Shown in pieces: positions 10,001-18,095 of a stretch of 64,000 bases of DNA. This DNA comes from Gemmata palustris. Its GTDB lineage: Bacteria > Planctomycetota > Planctomycetia > Gemmatales > Gemmataceae. Numbering within the stretch: position 1 is the stretch's first letter; the number at the start of each line of letters is the position of its first letter. The notes below the pieces were generated by a model. The model was given only the letters and a program-made list of their open reading frames with translations, did no database searches and was not told the DNA's origin. The position numbers and the translations under genes were made by a program. The stretch covers positions 2,170,001 through 2,234,000 of the forward strand of contig NZ_JAGKQQ010000001.1 of NCBI RefSeq assembly GCF_017939745.1, given 5' to 3'.

Positions 10001-12435
10001 ATAAAGACAACCTCGCTGCCTTCGCGCGAATGAAAGTACTCTCGTCCCCGCAGCTTATGCGCGACCTCTTTGCCACGGCCGCGGGCCTCGACAACGGATC
10101 AACTTTGCCGCAGTTGCTCGAAATTGCCGCGAAGCCCAAAGGGGGCATGTTTGAATCGTGGCAGTTGGCAGCCGTCGCCGGCGCGCTCGATTCCCTGGAG
10201 CGACAGGGGAAGACCTGGGACAAGCTCGCGCCGGGCCTTCGCAAATCGATCGACCCGATTGTCGCGTTCGCGCGAAAGATTATTGAGAAAGACGACGCGA
10301 CCGAAGCCGATCTACTCGCCGCACTGCCGCTCCTCGGCCACGATCCGGCCACACGTGCCGACGACCTGAAGCGCCTCGCCGAGTTGCTCGCTGCGACGCG
10401 CCCCGCCGCGGTGCAAACGGCCGCGGTTACTGCGCTCACGCGCAAGTCGGACGCCTCCACTCCCGCCACACTCATCAGCGCGTGGAAGAGTGCGACGCCG
10501 GCCCTGCGCGCCCGCATACTCGATGCGCTCCTCAGTCGCCCCGCGTGGCACCCGGAACTGCTTAGCGCCATCGAGAAAGGGACCGTACTCGCGGGGCAGA
10601 TCGATGCAAGCCGGCGCCAGCAACTCGCCGATTCGCCGGACGCCGCGATTCGCCAACGCGCGGAAAAACTGTTCGCGGGCAGCACCAACCCCGACCGGCA
10701 AAAAATCATCGACGACTACAAGTCGGCGCTCGCGCTGAAGGGCGACAAGACGCGCGGAAAGGCCGTATTCGCGAAGTCGTGTTCCGCGTGCCACGTGCTC
10801 GAAGGTGTCGGGAGCGCGGTCGGTCCGGACCTTGCCGCGCTCGCGAACAAGTCACCGCTGTACCTGCTCTCCGAGATCCTCGATCCGAACCGCAACCTCG
10901 ATTCGCGCTACTCCGAATACAAGGCCGTGACGAAGGACGAGCGCACGGTGAGCGGCATCCTCGCGGTCGAAACGGGCACGAGCGTCACGCTCCGCGGTCA
11001 ACAGGCCAAAGAAGAAGTGATCCTCCGGTCCGAAATTCAGGAGCTGCGCGGCACCTCGAAATCACTCATGCCCGAGGGGTTGGAAAAGGATGTCACGAAG
11101 CAGGATATGGCGGACCTGATCGCGTACCTGACCGCCAACGAGCCGCCGCACAAGGCGTTCGCGGGCAACGCTCCGGCCGAAATTACTGTCGCCGACAACG
11201 CTCTGACACTCCCGGCGACGAAGTGCTTCGTGTACGGCGACGCGATCGTCTTCGAGCCGGACTTCCAGAACATCGGGTACTGGAATCGCGATGCCGACTT
11301 CGTCGCGTGGAAGGTGAAAGTCGATAAGGCGCGCGAGTTCGACGTGTACCTCGATTACGCCTGCGCGAACGACTCCGCCGGCAACCTCTTCGCGGTCGAC
11401 GGCGCGGAACAGGCCCTGCGCGGGAAGATCGCGTCCACCGGCGGCTGGGACCAGTATGCCCTTGTGAAACTCGGCACGATCAAGCTCCCACCCGGTGCGG
11501 GGAAGATCACCTTCCGCGCCGACGCAACCGTGAAGAACGCGCTACTTGATTTGCGCACCCTGTACCTCGTTCCCCCGGGCGCAAAACCAAAGGTCGCCGG
11601 GGTGAGTAACAAACCGCTGTCACCGGCAGAACTCGCCGCACTCATCCTCGACGACGCGACGCCACGAGACCGGCGCGAGGCTCTGGTGAAGCAAGCGATT
11701 CCGCTCGCGCCGGACGTGGTTCGCGCGATGGTCGCGAACCTCCCGGCGAACGACGCGAAGGAAGAGTACCGCCGAATCCCGTGGGTGTGGCGCGTCGCCA
11801 TCGGAGCGGGGCGCGCGAACGATGCCACGGTACTCACGGGCCTACTCGATGTCTCGTTCCCCCGAAAGGGCGAAGCGCTGCGCGACTGGCAAGCCGTCGT
11901 TCTCGGTGGGGGCGTAATTAACGGGCTGAGTCTCGAAGGGAAATGGCCCGGCGCGCGGCTCGCGGAACTGATCCGCCCCGATCCGGAGTTGGCCGGGCGC
12001 TGGGCCGAGTGCCTGAAGCTGTCGCACGTAATGGCCGACGACGAGAAGGTGTCAACGGGCACGCGGTACGATGCACTGCGGATCGTTGCACTCGACGAGT
12101 GGAAGGGCACCGAACCGCGGTTGAAAAAGTACCTCGCGCAGTCCGCTCACGCGGAGCTTCAACAAGGCGCGGTGAGTGGATTGGTAGACGTTGACCGCAC
12201 CGAGGCCGCAACGCTTCTGGTCCACGCACTACCCGATCTGACGGTCGGGAACCGCAAACTAGCGATCACCGGCTTGCTTCGCACACCCGCTCGCGCAACG
12301 GCCCTTCTCGACGCGATCCAAAAAGGAACCGCGAAGCCGGAGTGGGTCGAGGAGGAGCACCGCGCCGTGCTTCTTGAACACCCGGACCGGGCCGTTCGCA
12401 CCCGCGCCGCAAAGCTCGTCGGCGACGGACGTTAA
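7015..12435 (+). CDS. Secreted ceramidase-like / PVC-type dehydrogenase / cytochrome c fusion protein
   Basis: A 1806-residue exported protein. The start is the ATG at 7015, which gives a signal peptide (MRTAFTFGLLVTTFFSTASAA); the open frame upstream is untranslated. Domain order: a neutral/alkaline ceramidase-like N-terminal domain (about 24-450, motifs ATHTHTGPM and GGGADQNP); the PVC-type membrane-bound dehydrogenase beta-propeller (from about 470, with AAEPLVADPVTIAFGPDG and repeated D-x-D-G-D-G calcium-like loops); HEAT-like helical repeats (about 830-1230); a cytochrome c heme site CSACH near 1257; a carbohydrate-binding-like beta region; and a helical C-terminus. PVC dehydrogenase/cytochrome c proteins are a planctomycete hallmark, but a ceramidase-type domain on the same chain is less usual. 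Substrate unknown; likely periplasmic. Confidence 0.85.
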   Translation: MRTAFTFGLLVTTFFSTASAAEPLPYKIGAAKVDITPGHAVRLNGFGSRRTESEGTYHKIHARALAIDDGKAPVVLMTVDVLGIPADVFDEVAKRLAKRAGLKPERLTITATHTHTGPMITGANPTLFGVPIPKEHQTNIDKYTPVFLDKLEEAALTALKDMTPAKLEWGVGKVGFAMNRRTKNGPTDHDLPVLFARDEMGKICAVYVNYACHCVTLSHNKIGGDWAGFAAAAIEDNFEGAVALVAIGGGADQNPASGVAGAKEDVANAQGRDIATEVRRLSQNYLAPVTGAITAKVTALELPLAALPTRKEWEEKAKRMDAIGHHARVTLAKLDRGEKLPTKIAYPVQTWAFGEALAMVHLPGELVVDYPLRLKKELDGERVWVTGYANNAPCYIPSERVLKEGGYEGGGAMIYYDLPAAFAPGLEDKIISAVKEQIGKTFAAKFDPKKTGDTKPLSPQQSRSLIKTKPGLKVELVAAEPLVADPVTIAFGPDGKLWAAEMADYPSGKGPLEPGGRVVFLEDTNGDGIFDKSTVFLDNLPLPTGVLPWRKGVLVCAAPDILFAEDTDGDGKADKVTKLYCGFGTENQQGRVNSLQYGLDGWVYGSCGLFGGNITCGLTKKVVALGDRDFRIRPDTGELEPATGRTQQGRVRDDRGNWFGCDNSTLIRHYVLDDHYLRRNPFVSYPNAMVNVAPTNKLFSLKTDAQRFALSGPPNTITAACGLGIYRDTLLGQEYYGNSFTCEPVNLVVTRRVLKPSGATFVGERAKDETDSEFLASTDGWFRPVHITTGPDGCLYVADMYRYLIEHPRWIPPADLAQIDTRAGAGLGRVYRIAPEKGSPRPWVRLDNLDTAGLVAALDSSNGWQRDMAMMMLIWKDDAKAKESLEKLVLESKTGLARMQALCTLDTLGDLKQELLMTALGDSDPVVQQHSIRLGKNLYANKDHLRAQLAEVILTADASTQLQVALSVDDPHVLERLLQRASSDPFLRAAVVSNLNKDNLAAFARMKVLSSPQLMRDLFATAAGLDNGSTLPQLLEIAAKPKGGMFESWQLAAVAGALDSLERQGKTWDKLAPGLRKSIDPIVAFARKIIEKDDATEADLLAALPLLGHDPATRADDLKRLAELLAATRPAAVQTAAVTALTRKSDASTPATLISAWKSATPALRARILDALLSRPAWHPELLSAIEKGTVLAGQIDASRRQQLADSPDAAIRQRAEKLFAGSTNPDRQKIIDDYKSALALKGDKTRGKAVFAKSCSACHVLEGVGSAVGPDLAALANKSPLYLLSEILDPNRNLDSRYSEYKAVTKDERTVSGILAVETGTSVTLRGQQAKEEVILRSEIQELRGTSKSLMPEGLEKDVTKQDMADLIAYLTANEPPHKAFAGNAPAEITVADNALTLPATKCFVYGDAIVFEPDFQNIGYWNRDADFVAWKVKVDKAREFDVYLDYACANDSAGNLFAVDGAEQALRGKIASTGGWDQYALVKLGTIKLPPGAGKITFRADATVKNALLDLRTLYLVPPGAKPKVAGVSNKPLSPAELAALILDDATPRDRREALVKQAIPLAPDVVRAMVANLPANDAKEEYRRIPWVWRVAIGAGRANDATVLTGLLDVSFPRKGEALRDWQAVVLGGGVINGLSLEGKWPGARLAELIRPDPELAGRWAECLKLSHVMADDEKVSTGTRYDALRIVALDEWKGTEPRLKKYLAQSAHAELQQGAVSGLVDVDRTEAATLLVHALPDLTVGNRKLAITGLLRTPARATALLDAIQKGTAKPEWVEEEHRAVLLEHPDRAVRTRAAKLVGDGR

Positions 12436-12437
12436 CG

Positions 12438-13664
12438 TTACTGTTTGTACTCCGCGCCGACTCCGCGGAGCACTTCGTAAATCTGTGCCGCGTAGCCTTC
12501 CGTCGAATGACGCTGGCGCGCGGTGTGCCAGCCCGCGGCGCCGTGCTCACGGGCCAGTTCCGGCGCCTCAACGTAACGGGCCATGCACTCGGCCAGCGCG
12601 TCCGCGTCACCGCGGTACAGGAGGCCGGTGCGGTTCGGGTCGATGAGTTCGCTAGTACCTCCGCTGTCGTAGCCGATCACCGGGCGGCACGCGGACATCG
12701 CCTCCGCGGTCACGCGCCCCATCGCTTCGTTCCGCGAGCACATCAGCGCACAATCTGCGGCCAGGAACGCCCGTTCCGGATCGGGTACGAACCCCCAAAA
12801 CTCGATCCGGTTCGCGGCGACCAGATCGCTCGCGAGCGCGCGGCAGTGATCGAAGTAGCTCTGGTCACCCGTCCCCCCCGCACCGCCCACAAGCAGCAAT
12901 CGCGTATCGGGGAAACGACTCGCAATCTGGCTAAAGGCCCGAATCGCAATCGCCTGTCCTTTACTCTCACGGAACCGGCCCACGAGCACGAACGTGAACG
13001 GCTGGTGTCGGGTTCGTGCGGCCTCTGCCACCCGTCGGCGCGCGTCAAAGACCGCTTCTTCGGCCACGCCGTTGTAGATCACGTGCGAGTTCTTCAGGCG
13101 CGTCTTGCGCAGCGTGGCCCGTTGCAGCGCCTTGGACACAAAAATCGTGGCGTCCGCGGTCCGCAGCCCGAGCCGGAACATGCGCGAGCCGAAGTCGGGC
13201 CACAGGTCGTAATCCCGGTTGCCGAACTCGCGGATGTGCCAGACGTGCGGCAGCCCGAGTTCCGTCGCGGCCATCGCCCCGATCGCGAACACGGACGAGT
13301 TCGAGTAGATCAGGTCCGCGTTCCAGTGGCTGATCTGGGCGGCGATCGGGCGCAGGTTCCGCGCGTTCCGGTAAATCCGCGTCGCGGCGCCTTGTGGTGT
13401 GCGGTCCGCGGAGACCCACCACTCGAACGGGAGCACCGCGGTCGGCACCCCGCGCCGGGCCAGAGCGTCCAACAAGTCACCGCGATCGGGCGCGATCACG
13501 TGAGCGCGAACCCCGTACTTACTGAGCCCCTCAATGAGATTTACCAGCGACCAGTTGGCGCCGTACAGCTCCGTGTAGTGGGTAATGAACGCGACGCGCG
13601 GCCCGTGTACGGGAGCGGCCCCGGCACCACCGAATTCCGGGTCCGATGGCGGATTGGTCTTCAT
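12438..13664 (-). CDS. Glycosyltransferase family 4 (GT-B fold)
   Basis: About 408 residues from the ATG at 13664 (MKTNPPSDPEFGG); a longer start at 13763 is possible but adds a low-complexity stretch. The N-terminal Rossmann half begins VAFITHYTELYGANWSLVNL. The C-terminal half has FVLVGRFRESKGQAIAIRAF and the nucleotide-sugar motif EAMGRVTAEAMSACRPVIGYDSGGTSELI, typical of GT4 retaining glycosyltransferases. It probably builds a cell-surface polysaccharide. It is convergent with the PVC fusion gene (two bases between stops), and no other sugar gene is nearby. Confidence 0.85.
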   Translation of the reverse strand: MKTNPPSDPEFGGAGAAPVHGPRVAFITHYTELYGANWSLVNLIEGLSKYGVRAHVIAPDRGDLLDALARRGVPTAVLPFEWWVSADRTPQGAATRIYRNARNLRPIAAQISHWNADLIYSNSSVFAIGAMAATELGLPHVWHIREFGNRDYDLWPDFGSRMFRLGLRTADATIFVSKALQRATLRKTRLKNSHVIYNGVAEEAVFDARRRVAEAARTRHQPFTFVLVGRFRESKGQAIAIRAFSQIASRFPDTRLLLVGGAGGTGDQSYFDHCRALASDLVAANRIEFWGFVPDPERAFLAADCALMCSRNEAMGRVTAEAMSACRPVIGYDSGGTSELIDPNRTGLLYRGDADALAECMARYVEAPELAREHGAAGWHTARQRHSTEGYAAQIYEVLRGVGAEYKQ

Positions 13665-13909
13665 TTCGCTCGTCCAAATTGTAACGTTCTCGGCCGATTC
13701 CCGTGTGGGCGCGGCGCGTTCGGGCCGTGCGCCGGCGCTCTTCCCGATTCGACCGACGGGCACGGGCGGATCGCGTCAGCACCTTTTTCATCAACAATAC
13801 GAACGGCGAAGTGATGTGATACCTGTTCTCGGCACCAATACCGGGCGGCGACCGCCAGTTTCAGGGCAGGGACGCACTTCGAGTGCGGGCCCGGGGGTAG
13901 CAGGGCTAC

Positions 13910-14283
13910 TCAGAGATTGACACTGGCTGGTTGAGCAAAGCCAGCACGTTCGGGTTGAGCAACGATTCCCCGTGTGGCGGCGGCCACGGTACGGTACCCG
14001 GCTCGGCACAGCAGGTAGACCGCAGCGTTCCGCAGGCTGGCCAGAGCGCGCGGGGCCGAGCCGCGGCGCACCCGACATCGATCCTCGCCCAGGGTCACGT
14101 CGCGGATGTGGCGCAAGGCCTCGATGCCCCAGTGCCCACGGGTGTAACGAAGCACCACGTCCGGGGGGCCAGCCACCGGGCTCAGGCGTGATCCCGTACA
14201 GCGCCTCCACCGCTTCCGTTTCTCCTACCCGGCGGCGCCGCTCGAGCCGGAAGGCCTGCTGCAGCCCGGTGTAGCGCGGCTAA
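13910..14283 (-). pseudogene. ISAs1-family transposase, C-terminal remnant
   Basis: Read on the minus strand across at least one frameshift, the region gives LQQAFRLERRR, VEALYGITPEP, RGHWGIEALRHIRDVTLGEDRC and ASLRNAAVYLLCRAG, which are the C-terminal hallmarks of ISAs1 transposases. The N-terminal catalytic part is missing. The upstream side joins a tyrosine recombinase fragment in mid-gene at about 14284, so the ISAs1 element landed in, or replaced part of, that integrase gene. Confidence 0.7.
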
Positions 14284-14327
14284 GTCTTTCGGGTCGAGAT
14301 CCCCGACGAGGCGCGTCTTGCCTAGTT

Positions 14328-15809
14328 CTGTACTTTCCGCGAAGTTATAGGCGGTTGGCGTAAGTTGTGGGGCCGGGAGTAGACGAGTGCCGGCCCGTCC
14401 GGGAGGATGGCGTTACCACACGACCTCCCGACCCGAACGGACGCGGCCATGCCATCTTCGCATACTCCGGCCCCTCGGTGCCACTGGTTTTCAACCCTGG
14501 CCAAGGCTCTGGACCCGCGGTCCGGGCGGCGGCTCGCGGTCCTGTTCCTCGGGATCATCCTGACCCGCGGGCGCCGCACCCTCGCGGGTTGGATCCGGGC
14601 CGCCGGGCTGTCGCCCCAGTACCGCCGGTGCTACGCCACGGCCGCGGCCGTGGGGCGCCGCACCGAGCGTATCGCCATGCGGTTGTTGGTCGAGGTTCTC
14701 AAGCCCATGGTGGCCGGTGCGCCTCGGGTGGTGCTGGCCCTCGACGACACCCCGACGGAGCGGTACGGGCCCAAGGTTCGAGGGGCCGGGGCGCACCACA
14801 ACCCGACACCCGGGCCGGCCGGGGGCCCGTTCGTGTACGGGCACGTGTGGGTGGTCCTCGGGTTGTTGGTGGGACACCCCCTCGGGGGGATTGTGGCCCT
14901 CCCCCTGTTGGCCCGCCTGTACATCCGCCGCAAAGATCTCGGGGCCATCCCCGGGCCGGACCGGCCCGAGTTCGCAACCAAGTTGGTGATGGCCGTGGAC
15001 CTGGTCCGGTGGGCCCACGGGTGGCTGAAGACGTGGGGCCGGGCCGTGTGGGTGGTGGCCGACGGGGCGTACGCCAAGGCCCCGGTGCTCAAGGCCCTAC
15101 TCGCGCTCCGGGTGACCATGGTGAGCCGGCTCCGCAAGGACGCGGCCCTGTGGACGGTGCCCCCGGCCCGCGATCCGAGCGCCCGCGGGCGGCCCCGCGT
15201 GTACGGGGAGCAGCGGGTGTCGCTCGCCAAGCGGGCCGGGCACAAGGGCGGGTGGACCACGGGCACGTTCACCCTGTATGGGAAGCCCGTGGAGAAGCGG
15301 TACAAGACGTTCGAGGCCACGTGGCGGCCGGCCGGGGGCACGATCCGGGTCGTCCTGGTGGACGAACCCAAGGGGTGGGTCGCGTTCTTCTGCACGGACC
15401 CCACGGCCTCCGTGGCCGACATCCTGGGCCTGATCGCGGACCGGTTCTCGTTGGAAACCTGTTTTCGAGATCTCAAACAGGTCGCGGGCGCCGGTCACCA
15501 GCAGGTACGCGGGGTCGCGTCGAACGTGGGATGCTTCCACCTGTGTGCGTGGTCCCTCACGCTCACCGAGGTGTGGGCCTGGAACCAGAAGGCGGATGAA
15601 CTGGTGGCCCATCGGGCGGCCTCCCCGTGGGACGATCCGAACCGGCGCCCGAGCCACGCGGACAAGCGCCGGGCCTGGCAACGGGAGCTGCTGGCCGAGG
15701 AAATTCAGGCCGTTGTGGGCGAGCACCACGACCCCGCGAGAATCCGCGCCCTCGCGCACCGGTGCCTGGATCTGGCTGCTTAAACGCTATAAGTTCGCGG
15801 AAAGTACAG
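14328..15809 (+). mobile_element. Insertion sequence, copy 1 (1482 bp)
   Basis: Terminal inverted repeats begin CTGTACTTTCCGCGAA at both ends. The flanks carry the 6-base direct repeat CTAGTT (14322-14327 and 15810-15815), the expected target duplication. The element holds one transposase gene. It matches the copy at 19471-20952 at a constant offset of 5143; the one difference I found is a C/T at 14373/19516. Confidence 0.9.
14407..15783 (+). CDS. DDE transposase of IS copy 1
   Basis: Up to 458 residues. The RNase H-like catalytic core is visible as VLALDDTPTERYG, VVADGAYAKAPVL and a late acidic region SLETCFRDLKQVAG, the YREK-like E motif of IS4/IS701-type transposases. A HHNPTPGP block follows the first aspartate. 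The ATG at 14449 (MPSSHTPAPRC) is an equally good start, because the ATG at 14407 abuts its purine-rich upstream sequence. The gene is intact and identical to the second copy, so the element is probably active. Exact IS family uncertain (IS701-like by eye). Confidence 0.85.
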   Translation: MALPHDLPTRTDAAMPSSHTPAPRCHWFSTLAKALDPRSGRRLAVLFLGIILTRGRRTLAGWIRAAGLSPQYRRCYATAAAVGRRTERIAMRLLVEVLKPMVAGAPRVVLALDDTPTERYGPKVRGAGAHHNPTPGPAGGPFVYGHVWVVLGLLVGHPLGGIVALPLLARLYIRRKDLGAIPGPDRPEFATKLVMAVDLVRWAHGWLKTWGRAVWVVADGAYAKAPVLKALLALRVTMVSRLRKDAALWTVPPARDPSARGRPRVYGEQRVSLAKRAGHKGGWTTGTFTLYGKPVEKRYKTFEATWRPAGGTIRVVLVDEPKGWVAFFCTDPTASVADILGLIADRFSLETCFRDLKQVAGAGHQQVRGVASNVGCFHLCAWSLTLTEVWAWNQKADELVAHRAASPWDDPNRRPSHADKRRAWQRELLAEEIQAVVGEHHDPARIRALAHRCLDLAA

Positions 15810-16311
15810 CTAGTTCCGAGAGCACGAATTCGCAGCTCTCCCGGTAGTTCTGCCACGAGCGCTGAGCGAGTTCGCCCGAATCAACGAGCGCCTTCTTCGC
15901 GTTGAGGAAGTCGTTGCAGAGCATTTTGACCGTGTACCCCGCGGTGTCTTCGCGCGGCTTACGGCCCGCATGCAGCGGCGTCCTTTTCCGCGAGGTACTT
16001 GGCAAGAGCGCCGTCGGGGTTGTTCCAGGGAGCAAATTAATGCCTCTTCCCGCGGATCTTCTTCGCCCACACTCCTGTGGCGTGGGGAAGAGTGGGAACC
16101 CCGGGTACGGCTTGTTCGGTTTTCTGAGGCTTGTCGCCGGACGATGCGGGTGTAGAATCGCTCTTAGACACATCGCCCCCTACTTTGGGTGTAGTTGTCT
16201 CGGTGGCTGTTTGAGGTCACAAATAGCCACTGTTCCAAAAGCTGACGGGTGTAGGAAACGGAAGCGTAGGAAGCCTCAATCACGACGAAAGCCTGGAAAT
16301 CTCAACAAAAT

Positions 16312-16385
16312 GCGCGTTTAGCTCAGTTGGCTAGAGTACCACATTGACATTGTGGGGGTCACTGGTTCAAGTCCAGTAACGCGCA
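16312..16385 (+). tRNA. tRNA-Val (GAC)
   Basis: A full cloverleaf can be drawn: acceptor GCGCGTT/AACGCGC, D arm GCTC/GAGT (one G-U pair), anticodon stem CCACA/TGTGG with loop TTGACAT (anticodon GAC), five-base variable loop, T arm ACTGG/CCAGT with TTCAAGT loop, and discriminator A. CCA is not encoded. Integrase remnants lie immediately upstream, and mobile DNA surrounds the gene on both sides. Confidence 0.93.
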
Positions 16386-16398
16386 CTCAACAACACCG

Positions 16399-16444
16399 GC
16401 CGCAAACCCAAGCAAAACAAGGGTTTGCGGCTGGTTTTTTTTGT
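16399..16444 (+). terminator. Rho-independent terminator of the tRNA-Val gene
   Basis: An 11-base perfect stem (16399-16409 and 16421-16431) with an 11-base A-rich loop, followed three bases later by a run of nine T. It lies 14 bases after the tRNA 3' end. Confidence 0.85.
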
Positions 16445-16936
16445 CCCGCCCTACCCGTCTCGTTTGTCACCGACTTGTTTGTCACCTGGCTTGTCACCAG
16501 TTTCGTCCCGGCGTGGCAAGTGGTTCCGGCTTGTGTGGGCCACCTGTTCCGACACGCCGGCCGCATCGCGATTACAAGCAGTCTTCCAATCTTGTTCCGC
16601 GCTGCCTTATCGGGTTTCGGCGCGGATTCAACGAACAAACCGTCGCCGGTGCCAGCGGGTTTGAAGCTGAGTGTGGCAGGTGACAGCCATTTCGGGCAAA
16701 GGGATCGGCTTGAAGTGCCCAAAGGCGAGTTCAGTTTCATCGAATACAATCGTGGAGGGCGAGCCAAACCGAATTTCTGTCCCGGTTGGATCGCGACCTC
16801 GGAGCGAGTCGAGCTTTTACCCGATGAGACGGTAAGGGTGCTGGCCGCCACGTTGGGGCCACGCGCGTGTACCAGGTGATCTATGCGCCTTCCGGGTAAG
16901 AAACTTTTTGTCAAACTCTGGTGGGGCGCTCTCCTA
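16445..16936. other. Gap without a convincing gene
   Basis: About 490 bases between the tRNA terminator and the IS630 element. Open frames exist on both strands over the same stretch, but neither shows a ribosome binding site or a recognisable fold. It contains three closely spaced copies of TTGTCACC (around 16464-16498). It may be decayed mobile DNA. Confidence 0.5.
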
Positions 16937-18093
16937 GTGGAGAGTCATTCGGTTTGTTGTGAGGGGTCAGTTGGTTGCGAATAATGGTTCATGAAAGCAC
17001 TGTTTCTTCGTGAGTTGACGGAATCCGAGCGCGGGGCGCTCCGACAGGGCCTCCGCAGCCGGGAAGTTCTTACCCTCCGGCGCGCCCAGATCCTGCTGGC
17101 CAGCGCCGACCAACAAACCCCGTCCCAGATCTCGCGCCGGGTCGGCTGCGCCTCGCAAACCGTTCGCAACACGATCCATGCCTTCGAGAAGGAGGGGGCC
17201 GGCTGCTTGGCCGAGAAGAAGCGCGGACCCAAGGATGCCCAGCCGATCCTCGACGAGGCGAAGGCCGATCCGCTCAAGGGCATCCTCCACCAGTCCCCGC
17301 GCCGCTTCGGCAAGGCCCGGAGCACCTGGACCCTGGATCTGTTGGCCGAAGTCGCCTTCGAGCAGGAGTTGCCCCCGCGCCGGCTCTCCCACGAGGCCGT
17401 CCGGCAGGCGGTCAAGCGCCTGGGGCACGGGTGGAAGCGGGCCAAGCAGTGGATCACAAGTCCCGACCCCGCCTACGCGCGAAAAAAAAAAGCGCGCGAC
17501 CGGCTGATCCGATTGGCGGCGTCGCACCCGGAGTGGGTGCTGGGGTACCAAGACGAGTGCTGGTGGAGCCGGTTGGCCCTCCCCGCGATGCACGCCTGGT
17601 CCGACGACCCGTTGCGGCTGGTCGAGCGCGAGGTGCCGAAGGGCGATACCGACCCGAAGGCGCTGTCGTGCTACGGGCTGTTGCGCGGGGACACGGGCCG
17701 GATGATGTTGCGGTTCGTGTCGGGCCGCCCGGTCTCGCAAGTGACGGAGGACTACTTGGGTTGGGTGTGCGAGCGGCTGAAGGCGGAGGGGAAGAAGGCG
17801 CTACTGTTGGTGTGGGACAACGCGGCGTGGCACGTCAGTAAGCGCGTGCGGGTGTGGATCAAGGGCCACAACCGGAAGGCTCGTGCGGAGGGCGGGGTTC
17901 GGATCGTGGCGTGCTTCCTGCCGGTGAAGAGCCCGTGGCTCAACCCCATCGAGCCCAAGTGGGCGCACGGCAAGAGGGCCATCGTCGAACCCGACCGCCT
18001 GCTGGCAGCAGTCGAGGTCCGAACCCGCGTGTGCGACTACTACGGATGCGAGCACCTGGAGCCGCTCGCACAACTATCCGCCTGAAGCTGCAC
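16937..18093 (+). mobile_element. IS630-family insertion sequence
   Basis: The ends are short imperfect inverted repeats, GTGGAGAGTC at the left and the complement of GTGCAGCTTC at the right. Both ends abut a TA dinucleotide (16935-16936, 18094-18095), the TA target duplication used by IS630/mariner elements. The right end opens directly into a reading frame whose start is missing. Confidence 0.75.
16991..18085 (+). CDS. IS630-family transposase
   Basis: A 364-residue intact transposase. An N-terminal helix-turn-helix (TPSQISRRVGCASQTVRNTI) is followed by a DDE domain with GYQDECWWSRLA, LLVWDNAAWH and SPWLNPIEPKWAHGKRAI, giving the D-D-E triad in IS630 spacing. The gene contains a run of ten A (17482-17491) inside a lysine-rich linker (YARKKKARD). 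IS630 relatives use such runs for frameshifting, but here the zero frame is open throughout. Confidence 0.9.
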   Translation: MKALFLRELTESERGALRQGLRSREVLTLRRAQILLASADQQTPSQISRRVGCASQTVRNTIHAFEKEGAGCLAEKKRGPKDAQPILDEAKADPLKGILHQSPRRFGKARSTWTLDLLAEVAFEQELPPRRLSHEAVRQAVKRLGHGWKRAKQWITSPDPAYARKKKARDRLIRLAASHPEWVLGYQDECWWSRLALPAMHAWSDDPLRLVEREVPKGDTDPKALSCYGLLRGDTGRMMLRFVSGRPVSQVTEDYLGWVCERLKAEGKKALLLVWDNAAWHVSKRVRVWIKGHNRKARAEGGVRIVACFLPVKSPWLNPIEPKWAHGKRAIVEPDRLLAAVEVRTRVCDYYGCEHLEPLAQLSA

Positions 18094-18095
18094 TA

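Larger units (their letters stand above)
14284..16173 (-). pseudogene. Tyrosine recombinase/integrase remnant, split by an IS
   Basis: Two minus-strand pieces, 15810-16173 and 14284-14327, join in frame once the IS at 14328-15809 and one target duplication are removed (LSELGKTRLVGDLDPKDLAAL). The larger piece carries a core-binding (SAM-like) segment, LCNDFLNAKKALVDSGELAQ followed by RSWQNY, and upstream of it shifted-frame traces of the N-terminal arm domain (KKIRGK-type, then NPDGALAKYLAEKDA). The catalytic domain is missing. It starts about 140 bases from the tRNA-Val gene, which fits an integrase that once used that tRNA as its attachment site. Confidence 0.6.

Noticed and set aside
16464-16500. 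Three TTGTCACC repeats as a possible CRISPR-like or iteron array
   Set aside because: Units are too short and spacing too small for CRISPR, and no replication or cas gene is near; left as an unexplained repeat.
16352-16914. Overlapping 175-residue frames on both strands
   Set aside because: The plus frame begins inside the tRNA, neither has a ribosome site, and both lack protein-like composition.
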